A DNA stretch of 64,000 nt from Listeria seeligeri serovar 1/2b str. SLCC3954 (GCF_000027145.1 NC_013891.1:2356001-2420000), one strand, 5' to 3'. Shown: positions 7,925 to 16,193, counted from the stretch's first letter. Numbers and translations: made by a program. The notes: generated by a model not told the origin, from the sequence alone.

Positions 7925-9136
7925 TTATTTGTAAAATTTGAATTTCCCTTTACTTGCTAAAACGCCTGAACCGCCGATTAATAAAAGTGCGCGGTCATCA
8001 ATAACTTTTTTCATCACGGATGCTGGATAGCCTTTTAGATTTTTCCCAAAGACAACACCGATTGCGTCATTATCACCTAATGAGCAAACAGTTCCTTTTT
8101 CGTGATACACAAAATCTTCTAAGTCTGTTTCGCCTTTTACTAATTTTGCTAAGTTAATTGCTGCTACGTCAGCTTGTTGCATTGCGATTTGAGCAGTTGG
8201 TGGGAATGGACGTTCATTTGCTGGGTTGATGATTAATGAACAATCACCAACGATTAAAATTTCTTCATTACCTGGGACAGTTAAGTTGTTGTTTACTTTT
8301 ACACGTCCACGCCCAGCTTCAAAACCAGAAGCTTCAATAACACTATTACCGCGAACCCCGGCTGCCCAGATAATCGTTGCTGCTTTAATTTCACGAATTT
8401 CATTTTCACTTTCAGCATATTTTACACCGTCAGCTGTTGCTTCTTTTACTGGTTTGCCAACATGGAATTCTACGCCACGATCTTCTAGAACGCCAACTCC
8501 GTAATCCACTAATTTAGCATCAAATTGTGGCAATACTTTTGGAGCTGCTTCCATACAGAAAATCCGTACTTTTTCGCGTGGAACGTCATATTCTTTCACT
8601 AGTTCTGGAATGCGGTTAGTTAATTCCCCAAGAAACTCGATTCCAGTAAAGCCAGCTCCACCAACGATAATAGTTAATAATTCATCACGAGGATCCGTTT
8701 TCCATTTAGCAAATTGCGCTTCGATATGTGCACGAATTTTTTTCACTGATTCTACACTTGTAATTGTAAACGCATATTCTTTTAAACCACTGATTCCAAA
8801 TGTTTCTGCTTCTGACCCAAGAGCAATTAATAAATAGTCATAGCTGATATCGCCATTTGCATTTAGTGTGACAGTTTTTTCATCTTTATTAATTTTTACT
8901 ACAGTGTCTTGAATGAAAGTTGTTTTTGATTCGTTAACAACTTTTTCAAGTGGATACATTAATTTTTCAGGTTCAATTGTTCCAGCTGCTGCTTCGTGTA
9001 ACCATGTCGTTTCATGATGATAGTCATTCTTATTCACTAGAACGATTTCGGCTTCCAAATTTCTTTGTTGCAATTTGCGTAATGTTTTTAGTCCCCCGTA
9101 TCCTGCTCCGAGAATGACAATTTTTGGTTTACTCAT
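7925..9136 (-). CDS. type II NADH:quinone oxidoreductase (NDH-2)
   Basis: 403-aa single-subunit flavoprotein that passes electrons from NADH to menaquinone at the inner face of the membrane. It has the N-terminal FAD-binding Rossmann motif IVILGAGYGGLKTL (residues 5-18), an internal NAD-binding motif IVGGAGFTGIEFLGEL, and the FAD-closing LIVGDCS segment. There is no signal or transmembrane span. It corresponds to the B. subtilis YutJ/Ndh group and, by position, to one of the Listeria respiratory NADH dehydrogenases. It is divergently arranged with the NADPH-dependent reductase at 9587. Confidence 0.93.
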   Translation of the reverse strand: MSKPKIVILGAGYGGLKTLRKLQQRNLEAEIVLVNKNDYHHETTWLHEAAAGTIEPEKLMYPLEKVVNESKTTFIQDTVVKINKDEKTVTLNANGDISYDYLLIALGSEAETFGISGLKEYAFTITSVESVKKIRAHIEAQFAKWKTDPRDELLTIIVGGAGFTGIEFLGELTNRIPELVKEYDVPREKVRIFCMEAAPKVLPQFDAKLVDYGVGVLEDRGVEFHVGKPVKEATADGVKYAESENEIREIKAATIIWAAGVRGNSVIEASGFEAGRGRVKVNNNLTVPGNEEILIVGDCSLIINPANERPFPPTAQIAMQQADVAAINLAKLVKGETDLEDFVYHEKGTVCSLGDNDAIGVVFGKNLKGYPASVMKKVIDDRALLLIGGSGVLASKGKFKFYK

Positions 9137-9586
9137 CTGTTATCACATCTACTTTCCCTTATATTTTTCTTCACAAAAAAAATTGCATTAAGAATTTCTT
9201 ACTGCACCTATGTAGATTGCGCTAAAAATCTACCGCAAACTATTTAAAAGCGAAAATGGTAAGTACCAATATATTCCCTTTTTTACAGCTTACAAACTAT
9301 ATCATAGACTTTTTGAGTAGCATTTTCAAGAAAGCGAACTTGTGGTTTTTTGCTTCTTAGGAACTAGGTTAGAGTGGTATACGATTTTATTCACAATAAA
9401 GCTCTCTTGTCACTTGATTTAAGGAATCATCCTTTGTTTCATCCAAAATTGGTCTAGTTCATTTTTAGTATTTATTTGATACTAGCAATCCCGCAAACAT
9501 TCTTTTTCAAAAATTTATGCTAAAATATGCTTATTGCAACTTTAGCGATTTCATAAGGAATTTAGTACCTAGGGGGGTGATGTGTT
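9137..9586. other. 450-bp divergent intergenic region
   Basis: Gene-free space between two divergent flavoprotein genes. A plausible promoter for the leftward NADH dehydrogenase is TTGTAA (9290-9295) with TATATT (9268-9273) at 16-bp spacing. An extended -10, TGC-TAAAAT (9518-9526), lies before the rightward reductase. I saw no convincing hairpin, dyad or small gene in the remainder. Confidence 0.5.
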
Positions 9587-10582
9587 TTGGATGAAAAAAC
9601 AAAAATTTATGATATCACGATCATTGGTGGTGGACCGGTTGGGCTATTTGCGGCCTTTTATGCTGGAATGCGCAATGCGAGTGTGAAAATAATCGAAAGT
9701 TTACCACAATTAGGCGGGCAACTTTCAACGCTTTATCCCGAGAAGTATATTTATGATATTCCGGGCTATCCATCGGTTCGCGCACAAGAACTTGTGAACA
9801 ATCTAATTCAACAAATGAAGCCTTTTGAGCCTACAGTTGCGCTAGAAGAAGCAGTTCAAAGCGTGGAAAAACAAGTGGATGGAACATTTGAAATCATCAC
9901 AAAAACAGACACACATTATAGTAAAGCGGTGATTATTACAGCTGGTAACGGGGCATTTGAACCTAGACGTTTAGATCTCCCTGAAGCTGAACAATATGAA
10001 GGAACCAGTATTCACTACTTTATCAATGATATAAGCCGTTTTTCCGGTCGACGTGTCGCAGTTTGTGGTGGTGGAGATTCCGCAGTTGACTGGGCGCTTA
10101 TGCTCGAAAAAGTTGCGAGCTCTGTGTCAATTGTTCACAGACGCAATGCTTTTCGCGCACATGAGCATAGCGTGAGTAATTTAGAAAAATCTTCTATCGA
10201 GGTTAAAACACCATTCATTCCAACTGAAGTACTTGGAGATGGCGACAAATTAACCCATATTACGTTACAAGAAGTAAAAGGAGATGCGAAAGAAACGCTG
10301 GAAATTGATGATTTCGTTATTAATTACGGCTTTGTTTCCTCACTCGGTCCAATCAAAAATTGGGGATTAGAGCTAGAACGTAATTCCATTATTGTTAACT
10401 CTAAAATGGAAACAAGCATCCCTGGCATTTACTGTGCTGGCGATATTTGTACTTATGATGGCAAAGTCAAACTGATTGCGACTGGTTTTGGAGAAGCACC
10501 AACTGCCGTAAATAACGCAATGAATTTCATTGATCCAAAAGCACGCGTCCAACCGATGCATTCGACATCTTTATTTGAATAA
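9587..10582 (+). CDS. ferredoxin/flavodoxin--NADP reductase, YumC (thioredoxin-reductase-like) type
   Basis: 331-aa FAD- and NADPH-binding oxidoreductase that shuttles electrons between NADPH and flavodoxin or ferredoxin. It has FAD motif [16 protein letters not shown] (residues 12-27), [23 protein letters not shown] motif [12 protein letters not shown], and the C-terminal [26 protein letters not shown]. It lacks the CxxC redox pair of true thioredoxin reductase, as expected for YumC-type enzymes. The start is a TTG with a strong Shine-Dalgarno (GGGGGGTGAT, 9572-9581); no ATG lies near it in frame. Confidence 0.93.
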   Translation: MDEKTKIYDITIIGGGPVGLFAAFYAGMRNASVKIIESLPQLGGQLSTLYPEKYIYDIPGYPSVRAQELVNNLIQQMKPFEPTVALEEAVQSVEKQVDGTFEIITKTDTHYSKAVIITAGNGAFEPRRLDLPEAEQYEGTSIHYFINDISRFSGRRVAVCGGGDSAVDWALMLEKVASSVSIVHRRNAFRAHEHSVSNLEKSSIEVKTPFIPTEVLGDGDKLTHITLQEVKGDAKETLEIDDFVINYGFVSSLGPIKNWGLELERNSIIVNSKMETSIPGIYCAGDICTYDGKVKLIATGFGEAPTAVNNAMNFIDPKARVQPMHSTSLFE

Positions 10583-10587
10583 CAACC

Positions 10588-10622
10588 AAAGCCACGAGGT
10601 AACTTGTGGTTTTATTTTTTTT
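10588..10622 (+). terminator. intrinsic terminator
   Basis: Stem CCACGAG/CTTGTGG followed by TTTTATTTTTTTTTT, directly after the reductase gene. Confidence 0.85.
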
Positions 10623-10669
10623 TTACCGGGAAAAGTTCTTTGTAGATATTTTTTAGGAGGAGATTAGCA

Positions 10670-11299
10670 ATGAATGTACTTGTAATTGGCGCAAATGGTA
10701 AAATCGGCCGTCATCTAGTAGAAAAACTTTCCATGGAAAAAGGTTTTTTTGTACGAGCAATGGTTAGAAAAGCGGAACAAGTAGAAGCGCTTGAAAAACT
10801 CGGTGCAAAACCAATTATTGCGGATTTAAAAAAAGATTTTATTTACGCTTATGATGAAATAGAAGCAGTAGTTTTTACAGCAGGCTCTGGCGGACATACC
10901 CCTCCTGAAGAAACAATCAAAATTGATCAGGACGGTGCAATTAAAGCAATCGAGTTTGCAAAAGAAAGAGGCGTTCGGCGATTTATCATCGTTAGTTCAT
11001 ACGGCGCAGATAATCCAGAAAACGGCCCCGAGTCTCTCGTTCATTATTTGAAAGCCAAAGCAAAAGCGGATGAAGCCCTAAAAAGCAGTGGACTTGATTA
11101 TACGATTATTCGCCCAGTCGGACTTTCGGATGATGCTGGAACTGGGAAAGTGGCTGAAGTTTCCGGTGCACCAAAAACATCAATACCTCGCGAAGATGTG
11201 GCCAGTTTTATCACGGAAGCTTTAGCACAAAAATCCAGTATTCATCAAACATATACCATCGAAAGCGGCGAAACTCCTGTCACCAAATTTTTCAACTAA
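10670..11299 (+). CDS. SDR-family NAD(P)-binding protein (YhfK-like)
   Basis: 209-aa atypical short-chain dehydrogenase/NmrA-like protein. The N-terminal Rossmann motif is LVIGANGKIGRHLVEKL (residues 4-20). SSYGAD and LDYTIIRPVGLSD segments typify the SDR_a5/YhfK group. The substrate is unknown; members are often annotated as NAD(P)H-binding oxidoreductases or redox sensors. The Shine-Dalgarno AGGAGGAG precedes the ATG. It stands alone between terminators. Confidence 0.9.
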   Translation: MNVLVIGANGKIGRHLVEKLSMEKGFFVRAMVRKAEQVEALEKLGAKPIIADLKKDFIYAYDEIEAVVFTAGSGGHTPPEETIKIDQDGAIKAIEFAKERGVRRFIIVSSYGADNPENGPESLVHYLKAKAKADEALKSSGLDYTIIRPVGLSDDAGTGKVAEVSGAPKTSIPREDVASFITEALAQKSSIHQTYTIESGETPVTKFFN

Positions 11300-11300
11300 T

Positions 11301-11341
11301 AAAAAAGCGATGATGCCAATTTTAACGGCTCATCGCTTTTC
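11301..11341. terminator. bidirectional intrinsic terminator
   Basis: Stem AAGCGATGA/TCATCGCTT with inner GCC/GGC pairs, flanked by A6 and T4. It is shared by the SDR gene (+) and the DUF1450 gene (-). Confidence 0.85.
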
Positions 11342-11349
11342 CTATATTA

Positions 11350-11583
11350 TTAAAATGGATTCTCTTCCAAAAATGTATATATATTCGCAACTAATTCATC
11401 CGGCGTCTCTCCCCGAACTACTTCCCCGTCCACTAAAGCAAACAAGCTCGTTGCACATAAATCACAGTAAGTTAGACAATCATATTCAATCACATCTAAA
11501 CTATCATCCGCGTCTAATTTTGCAAATGCAGCATCTGCTCCACTAGCTAAATTATTCACGCAAAATTCCACGATAGGATTCAT
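11350..11583 (-). CDS. YuzB family protein (DUF1450)
   Basis: 77-aa small acidic protein of the YuzB/DUF1450 family, with conserved cysteines (FCVNN, YDCLTYCDLCA) at about residues 8, 35, 39 and 42. They could bind a metal or iron-sulfur centre, but no function is established. It lies 22 bp downstream of the YuzD-like gene and is likely co-transcribed with it. In Bacillus the yuzB and yuzD genes are also near yutJ/yumC-type redox genes, which hints at a redox role (inference). Confidence 0.88.
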   Translation of the reverse strand: MNPIVEFCVNNLASGADAAFAKLDADDSLDVIEYDCLTYCDLCATSLFALVDGEVVRGETPDELVANIYTFLEENPF

Positions 11584-11605
11584 TTCTTCTTGCCTCCTAG
11601 AAATC

Positions 11606-11932
11606 TTACATTGTCGCTGAGTAGCCGCGATCCGTCATTACTTGGTAAATATCTTTCAACCGCGGATTTCCTTCTGCTATAATTTCACCATCAACAACAA
11701 TCACTGGATACATATAGTCCTCATCAACAATCTTATTCGCCATATCCGCAAGCTCTGTTGTATTTGGCGGATTAAATATATCCACATACTCCACTACAAA
11801 TGGTTGATCAGAAAACTTCCTACCAATAGCCGCCCGAAGCCATTCCTCGGTCTCTTTCGAGGATGGCGCTCCGACACAACTCGCACAAATAGTCGTTGAA
11901 CCATATACATATAACTTTGCTTCATTTACCAT
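11606..11932 (-). CDS. YuzD family protein (DUF1462), thioredoxin-like
   Basis: 108-aa protein of the DUF1462/YuzD family with a thioredoxin-like fold. The sequence YGSTTICASCVGAPSSKETEEWL shows a CxxC pair near the N-terminus, and a YPVIVVDGEIIAEGNPRLKDI segment resembles the cis-proline loop of redoxins. Function is unknown. The start is placed at ATG 11932; a GTG one codon upstream is equally compatible with the AGGTGA Shine-Dalgarno. It is the first gene of a likely two-gene unit with the DUF1450 gene. Confidence 0.88.
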   Translation of the reverse strand: MVNEAKLYVYGSTTICASCVGAPSSKETEEWLRAAIGRKFSDQPFVVEYVDIFNPPNTTELADMANKIVDEDYMYPVIVVDGEIIAEGNPRLKDIYQVMTDRGYSATM

Positions 11933-12039
11933 CACGCTTCACCTCACTATCATTGTACAAAAACCTACCCAAAAAAGCGACTATGCTGTTTCACTTTAGT
12001 ATAACTATTAAATTTCATGAATTTTTATAAAGCTAAGAA

Positions 12040-12068
12040 TTGACACAAATTTCTAGATATATTATAAT
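12040..12068 (+). promoter_or_regulatory. consensus sigma-A promoter
   Basis: TTGACA (12040-12045), 17-bp spacer, TATAAT (12063-12068). Both hexamers match consensus exactly, and it is the strongest promoter I found in the window. It does not precede a protein gene, and points into the putative small RNA. Confidence 0.88.
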
Positions 12069-12074
12069 ATTTCC

Positions 12075-12259
12075 AATACATTGTATTTCTTTAACGCTGT
12101 GATGTATTATCGAAATAAATTTATTTGGTTGTACCCGTGATTTCACGGTCAACATATAAGTAACACTCCCTTTAACAATTGGGCGCGCAACCCAATTGTC
12201 TTTCAACCTTACCAGTTGAAAGAGCACGTTCCTTTCTGAGCCTTAGGAACGTGTTTTTG
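12075..12259 (+). ncRNA. putative small regulatory RNA (~185 nt)
   Basis: Begins about 7 bp after a perfect promoter and ends at an intrinsic terminator (CACGTTCCT/AGGAACGTG then TTTTT, 12225-12258). Between them are hairpins CCGTGA/TCACGG (12135-12148), CAATTGGG/CCCAATTG (12176-12198, 7-nt loop) and CTTTCAAC/GTTGAAAG (12200-12222, 7-nt loop). The linker ACTCCCTTTAAC (about 12164-12175) is CU-rich and predicted unpaired. It could pair with purine-rich ribosome-binding sites, as Listeria LhrC-type RNAs do. No reading frame with a ribosome-binding site was seen. I do not recognise it as a named RNA. Confidence 0.7.
12225..12258 (+). terminator. intrinsic terminator of the putative small RNA
   Basis: Nine-bp stem CACGTTCCT/AGGAACGTG with an 11-nt loop, followed by five T residues. 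Confidence 0.88.
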
Positions 12260-12262
12260 TTT

Positions 12263-12570
12263 GGCCCGTTCGAAGCAAAGCGAGTTACGGGCCAAATATG
12301 CATGCGAGCAACGCGAGCATGTAATCCTTCAGCACCTCACACCCCAAAAAACCTAACCTATCTAATTCCGGCCCGTTCGAAGCAAAGCGAGTTACGGGCC
12401 AAATATGCATGCGAGCAACGCGAGCATGTAATCCTTCAGCACCTCACACCCCAAAAACCTAACCTACCTAATTCCGGCCCGTTCGAAGCAAAGCGAGTTA
12501 CGGGCCAAATGTGCATGCGAGCAACACGAGCATATAATCCTTCAGCACCTCACACCCCAAAAACCTAACC
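12263..12570. repeat. three-copy tandem repeat, 106/107-bp period
   Basis: Near-identical units start at 12263, 12370 and 12476; the last is about 95 bp. Each unit holds a stem GGCCCGT/ACGGGCC closing a GAAGCAAAGCGAG loop, then a second stem built on CATGC/GCATG, then a C- and A-rich spacer. The period is not a multiple of 3 and no frame stays open meaningfully, so it is not coding. It starts directly after the small-RNA terminator. Confidence 0.92.
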
Positions 12571-12645
12571 AAACTTCATCCAGATCGTCCCAAACAAAAA
12601 ACGCACCCTAAAAAACCAATCCCTTCCCATTTTCCATTATCCTGT

Positions 12646-12651
12646 TATAAT
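12646..12651 (+). promoter_or_regulatory. probable promoter of the NifU-like gene (-10)
   Basis: TATAAT (12646-12651) preceded by TG one base upstream (extended -10), with TTCCCA (12624-12629) as a weak -35 at 16 bp. Confidence 0.55.
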
Positions 12652-12692
12652 AGAAAATATAATAACTCCGCACGAAAGGAGAGCTATTTCCT

Positions 12693-12929
12693 ATGGAAGA
12701 AATTAGTTATGCCGAAGTTGATAAAGCCTTAAAAAAATTCCGCCCCTTCCTAGTCCGTGACGGTGGCGATTATGAACTTGTGGAAGTAACTCCAGACGGT
12801 ACCGTAAAGATTAAGTTACTTGGCGCATGTGAGACTTGCCCAAGCTCTGATATGACATTAAAGATGGGAATTGAGCTAACTTTAGCTGAAAAAATCATTG
12901 GATTCAAAGAAGTTGTGCAAGTTTTTTAG
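12693..12929 (+). CDS. NifU-like iron-sulfur scaffold domain protein (YutI type)
   Basis: 78-aa protein consisting only of the NifU C-terminal domain. Cys46 and Cys49 (GACETCPSS) are the [4Fe-4S]-ligating pair. It is probably an iron-sulfur carrier that delivers clusters made by the Suf system encoded further along in this window. The Shine-Dalgarno AAAGGAGAG precedes the ATG. It is transcribed alone, with its own extended -10 promoter and terminator. Confidence 0.93.
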   Translation: MEEISYAEVDKALKKFRPFLVRDGGDYELVEVTPDGTVKIKLLGACETCPSSDMTLKMGIELTLAEKIIGFKEVVQVF

Positions 12930-12940
12930 AAAGAATAGCT

Positions 12941-12970
12941 TAGCGGCCTAATCAAACGGTCGCTATTTTT
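12941..12970 (+). terminator. intrinsic terminator
   Basis: Stem TAGCGGCC/GGTCGCTA with a 9-nt loop, followed by TTTTT. Confidence 0.8.
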
Positions 12971-13042
12971 GTATGAAGATGTTTAGAAATCCTGTAAACG
13001 TCTATCATACAATATACATACAAGAAATAAGGAGGTAAAATA

Positions 13043-13543
13043 ATGGTAGAAAAACAAAGCGCCTTAGAGTCAAAAGCCCGTAGTTGGCTTATCGAACGCG
13101 GTGTAGAAATTGATGATATTGCAGAACTCGTTTTATTTTTACAACAAAAATATCATCCTGGCTTAGAACTTGAAATTTGTCGCCAAAATGTGGAACATGT
13201 CCTGCGCAAGCGAGAAGTTCAAAATGCTGTTTTAACCGGCATACAGCTAGATGTAATGGCCGAAAAAGGCGAACTTGTCCAACCACTTCAAAATATCATT
13301 AGTGCTGATGAAGGGCTATATGGCGTAGATGAAATTTTAGCACTTTCCATCGTCAATGTTTACGGCTCTATCGGATTTACTAATTATGGTTATATTGATA
13401 AAGTAAAACCCGGTATTCTGGCAAAATTAAATGAACATGACGGAATTGCGGTTCATACCTTTTTAGATGATATTGTTGGAGCGATAGCGGCTGCAGCGGC
13501 AAGTCGCCTCGCACACAGTTATCATGACGATATTGTAAATTAA
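13043..13543 (+). CDS. ltrC: LtrC/YutG, phosphatidylglycerophosphatase A-related protein
   Basis: 166-aa protein of the PgpA-related YutG group. In Listeria monocytogenes the homologue was named LtrC (low temperature requirement). Conserved features are YGSIGFTNYGYIDKVKPG (about residues 109-126) and HTFLDDIVGAIAAAAASRLAH (about 139-158). The acidic residues resemble the phosphatase A active site, but the protein lacks the long hydrophobic helices of E. coli PgpA, so the enzymatic assignment is tentative. The Shine-Dalgarno is strong (AAGGAGGTAAAATA-ATG). Confidence 0.88.
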   Translation: MVEKQSALESKARSWLIERGVEIDDIAELVLFLQQKYHPGLELEICRQNVEHVLRKREVQNAVLTGIQLDVMAEKGELVQPLQNIISADEGLYGVDEILALSIVNVYGSIGFTNYGYIDKVKPGILAKLNEHDGIAVHTFLDDIVGAIAAAAASRLAHSYHDDIVN

Positions 13544-13546
13544 ACA

Positions 13547-13600
13547 AACACCCAGTAAAAAGAGAGTTTAGCCCTCCGATTTTACTGGGTGTTCTTTTTT
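13547..13600. terminator. bidirectional terminator overlapping the 3' end of the minus-strand CDS
   Basis: Fourteen-bp perfect stem AACACCCAGTAAAA/TTTTACTGGGTGTT with a T6 run on +. The right arm lies inside the last codons of the CBS-domain protein gene, so that gene's terminator encloses its stop codon. Confidence 0.88.
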
Positions 13601-14878
13601 CCATTTTACTTCTACTTGGCGAATGGAGTTTTTATTCATCGAGCGAACAATAAACCGGTAACCTTCATACTCAATTTCATCACCAGCTTCTAGATCAAAC
13701 CGTTCAAGTAACATCCATCCTGATAATGTATGTACCCCGTGGCTATCAATTGCGATACCAAGCGTTTCCTCAACTTCAAGGAGCGGTTCTGAACCAGCCA
13801 TAATAAAATGATTCGCAGCTACTTTTCGAATTCCTTTTGGTCCTTTTGCTTCTTCCATATCACCAACAATAACTTCCATGATGTCTTCTAGTGTCACTAT
13901 TCCCGCTGTCCCACCATACTCATCTGTCAAAACAGCAAATGGTTCACTTTCTTCCTGCATTTTTACAAGTAGTTCTTCTAAAGCCATACCTTCAAAAACT
14001 TCTAAAACTGGCGTAATAAATGGCTTAATTGGCTTGTTTATAATTGCCTCATCTTTGCCAAGCCCGGCCATTACAGCACTAACACGAAGCATTCCAACAA
14101 TATGGTCCTTATCGTCATCTTCCATTACCGGAAAAATATGGTATGTATGTTCTGAAGTTAGTTTCAATAAGTCCCGCACTGTTGCCGTTTGGTCAATCGT
14201 AATCATCGACATTCGCGGTATCATTACTTCTTTTGCAGGTACATCGCCAAGTTTAAATATATTTTTCATATATCGAAATTCTTGTGGATTCAAAAGTCCT
14301 TGTTTATAACTATCTTCAAAAATGATTTTAAGTTCTGTTGGCGTCATTTGATCTGCATCATCTGTCTGCTTCACACCAAACATCCGTGTGATTAAATTGG
14401 CCGAATTATTCAGTAACCAATTAAGTGGAAATGTTAACCGATACCAATAAACAAGTGGTCTAGCAATAAACAGCGCTACTTTTTCCGTGCTTTGAATCGT
14501 AAATGTCTTTGGAGCAAGTTCCCCAAGAACCACATTTAGAAAAGTAATCAATATAAAAGAAACGAAAATCGAAATCGGTTTTTCGACCGATTCTGGTATT
14601 GGTAACATTAGAAATAACGGTTCCAGCCAGCCACGCATTGTTGCTTCCCCTACCCACCCCATTGCAAGGGCAGCAAGTGTATTACCTAATTGACAAGCAG
14701 CCAAATAGTCATTCATATTGGACGTTACTTTTTTGACATATTTTGCACGCGGATTATCGGTTGCCAGTAGTTGCAAGACAGTTGGCTTCCTAATTGCTAC
14801 AATCGCAAATTCACTTGCAACAAAAAAGGCCGTTGCCGCGATTAAAAATATAACAAAAAAATCATTAAAAATGTCCAT
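13568..14878 (-). CDS. CNNM/hemolysin-C-type transporter with CBS domains
   Basis: 436-aa membrane protein of the CNNM/TlyC family (B. subtilis YhdP/YrkA type). An N-terminal DUF21 domain has 3-4 helices (about residues 1-180). It is followed by two CBS domains (about 205-330, including DEYGGTAGIVTLEDIMEVIVGD) and a C-terminal CorC/HlyC domain. Homologues move or control magnesium. The 'hemolysin' label is historical and not supported here. The start has Shine-Dalgarno AAGGAGAAT. Its terminator overlaps its last codons. Confidence 0.92.
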   Translation of the reverse strand: MDIFNDFFVIFLIAATAFFVASEFAIVAIRKPTVLQLLATDNPRAKYVKKVTSNMNDYLAACQLGNTLAALAMGWVGEATMRGWLEPLFLMLPIPESVEKPISIFVSFILITFLNVVLGELAPKTFTIQSTEKVALFIARPLVYWYRLTFPLNWLLNNSANLITRMFGVKQTDDADQMTPTELKIIFEDSYKQGLLNPQEFRYMKNIFKLGDVPAKEVMIPRMSMITIDQTATVRDLLKLTSEHTYHIFPVMEDDDKDHIVGMLRVSAVMAGLGKDEAIINKPIKPFITPVLEVFEGMALEELLVKMQEESEPFAVLTDEYGGTAGIVTLEDIMEVIVGDMEEAKGPKGIRKVAANHFIMAGSEPLLEVEETLGIAIDSHGVHTLSGWMLLERFDLEAGDEIEYEGYRFIVRSMNKNSIRQVEVKWKKEHPVKSEG

Positions 14879-14912
14879 TCCACATTCTCCTTATCTGCTG
14901 CCTTTAATTCTT

Positions 14913-15356
14913 TTAGCGTTCAAACCATAAATCAGCAACTGCTTCCCCATCAATAATTTCTCCTGTTTTTTCAAAGCCGTATTTCGCATAAAATTTTTCG
15001 GCTACAACATTCTCTAGTTCATAAGATAAGCGAAGTCGGGCCGGTTTTTCTGGAAGATTTTTTACTTTTTCGATGATTTGCGTAAGGGCATCTCCGCCGT
15101 AACCTTTGCCTTGGTGTTCTTTTCCTGTCATAAACCTAACAAGCCAAAACTCCCCATCTTCTGTGTCCATTCCGTACATCGCATAACCAACTGGGGTATT
15201 ATCTGCATAAATAACAAGCGAATGATATGTTTCTTCAAAACTCGCTTCAATGATTGAATACCAGTTTTCAGCCACAAATATTTTTTGCTCTGGATGTACT
15301 TCTAGTTTTGCCGTATCGTGAAAATTAGCTTTTGTTACTTTTTGGATAGAAACCAT
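14913..15356 (-). CDS. GNAT-family N-acetyltransferase
   Basis: 147-aa acetyltransferase of the GNAT superfamily, similar to spermine/spermidine acetyltransferases (BltD/PaiA group). The acetyl-CoA loop is seen in FMTGKEHQGKGYGGDALTQII (about residues 71-91), with the Q/RxxGxG/A motif as HQGKGYG. The C-terminal YAKYGFEKTGEI is typical. The substrate is not determined. It lies just upstream of the CBS transporter gene (34-bp gap) and may be co-transcribed with it. Confidence 0.9.
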   Translation of the reverse strand: MVSIQKVTKANFHDTAKLEVHPEQKIFVAENWYSIIEASFEETYHSLVIYADNTPVGYAMYGMDTEDGEFWLVRFMTGKEHQGKGYGGDALTQIIEKVKNLPEKPARLRLSYELENVVAEKFYAKYGFEKTGEIIDGEAVADLWFER

Positions 15357-15380
15357 TATTTCTCCCCCATTTCATTGATA

Positions 15381-15409
15381 AAAAAAGAGCAGAAAAATTC
15401 CGCTCTTCT
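15381..15409 (-). terminator. intrinsic terminator
   Basis: Stem AAGAGC/GCTCTT, followed on the minus strand by T7. It ends the yunD-yutD-yutF group and overlaps the last stop codon. Confidence 0.78.
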
Positions 15410-16190
15410 AGTTTATTTTCCAATCAGTTAGCTTATCTACTGCATAAGTTGGCTGGACTTCTTTTGTTTGCAAGGCTTCTTTTGAAGTGAAACCAGTGTG
15501 GACAATTAATGTATCCATTCCGTAGTTAATTCCTGCCAAAATATCGGTCTCGTAATTATCGCCCACCATCAGTGCTTCATCTTTTGTTACACCGAGTTTT
15601 GCGAGTGCTTGTTCCATAATAATCGGCTCTGGCTTACCAATAAAAACGGGTGCTGTTTCAGTCGCCACGGAAACAACCGAAGTGATTGATCCATTCCCTG
15701 GCAATAAACCGCGTTCAGTCGGAATTGCTGCATCACCATTCGTGGAAATGAACATCGCACCGCTTCGAACAGCAAGAGCCGCTTTCGCAAATTTTTCATA
15801 ATCGACTTCTCTGTCAAGACCAACAACGACAAAAGCTGGATTACTAGAGGTTATTTCAAATCCATTATCTGTTAGTTCTTGTTTTATTCCACGTTCTCCG
15901 ATAACATAAACCGTTTTTTCACGATTTTGTTCCAGCATAAATTGGACAGTTGCTTGCGAAGTCGTAAAAACATCATCACTAACCGCTTGAATCCCCATAT
16001 CAGTTAAGTGTTCGGCAACTTGACCTGGAGTTTTCGTTGAGTTGTTTGTTACAAATAAATATGGTAACCCGGCACGTTTTAAGTTTTCGATAAAAATAAT
16101 TGCTTCGGGGATAACTTCTGCGCCGCGATACATCGTTCCATCTAAATCAATTAAATAAGCTTTATAATTCTTCAATTTGTAATTCCTCAC
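15408..16190 (-). CDS. NagD-type HAD phosphatase (YutF)
   Basis: 260-aa haloacid-dehalogenase-superfamily phosphatase. Motif I is LIDLDGTMYRG (Asp15, Asp17), motif II is LFVTNNST, and motif III/IV is ALMVGDNYETDILAG. The Cap-type IIA (NagD/PGP) length fits. It is predicted to dephosphorylate small phosphorylated metabolites such as sugar phosphates or nucleotides; the true substrate is unknown. It is the last gene of a tight group with the YutD-like and YunD-like genes (3-bp gap to the YutD-like gene). Confidence 0.93.
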   Translation of the reverse strand: MRNYKLKNYKAYLIDLDGTMYRGAEVIPEAIIFIENLKRAGLPYLFVTNNSTKTPGQVAEHLTDMGIQAVSDDVFTTSQATVQFMLEQNREKTVYVIGERGIKQELTDNGFEITSSNPAFVVVGLDREVDYEKFAKAALAVRSGAMFISTNGDAAIPTERGLLPGNGSITSVVSVATETAPVFIGKPEPIIMEQALAKLGVTKDEALMVGDNYETDILAGINYGMDTLIVHTGFTSKEALQTKEVQPTYAVDKLTDWKIN

Positions 16191-16193
16191 TTA

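Noticed and set aside
12033-12227. 64-aa frame on the minus strand opposite the small RNA
   Set aside because: It has no ribosome-binding site, runs through the promoter and hairpins of the small RNA, and shows no protein-like composition.
12179-12568. 129-aa frame on the plus strand across the tandem repeats
   Set aside because: It only stays open by chance, because the repeat units are read in shifting frames (period 106/107). It begins inside the RNA hairpins with no ribosome-binding site.
12263-12570. CRISPR array
   Set aside because: The repeats are about 106 bp with no unique spacers between short conserved repeats, and there are no cas genes.
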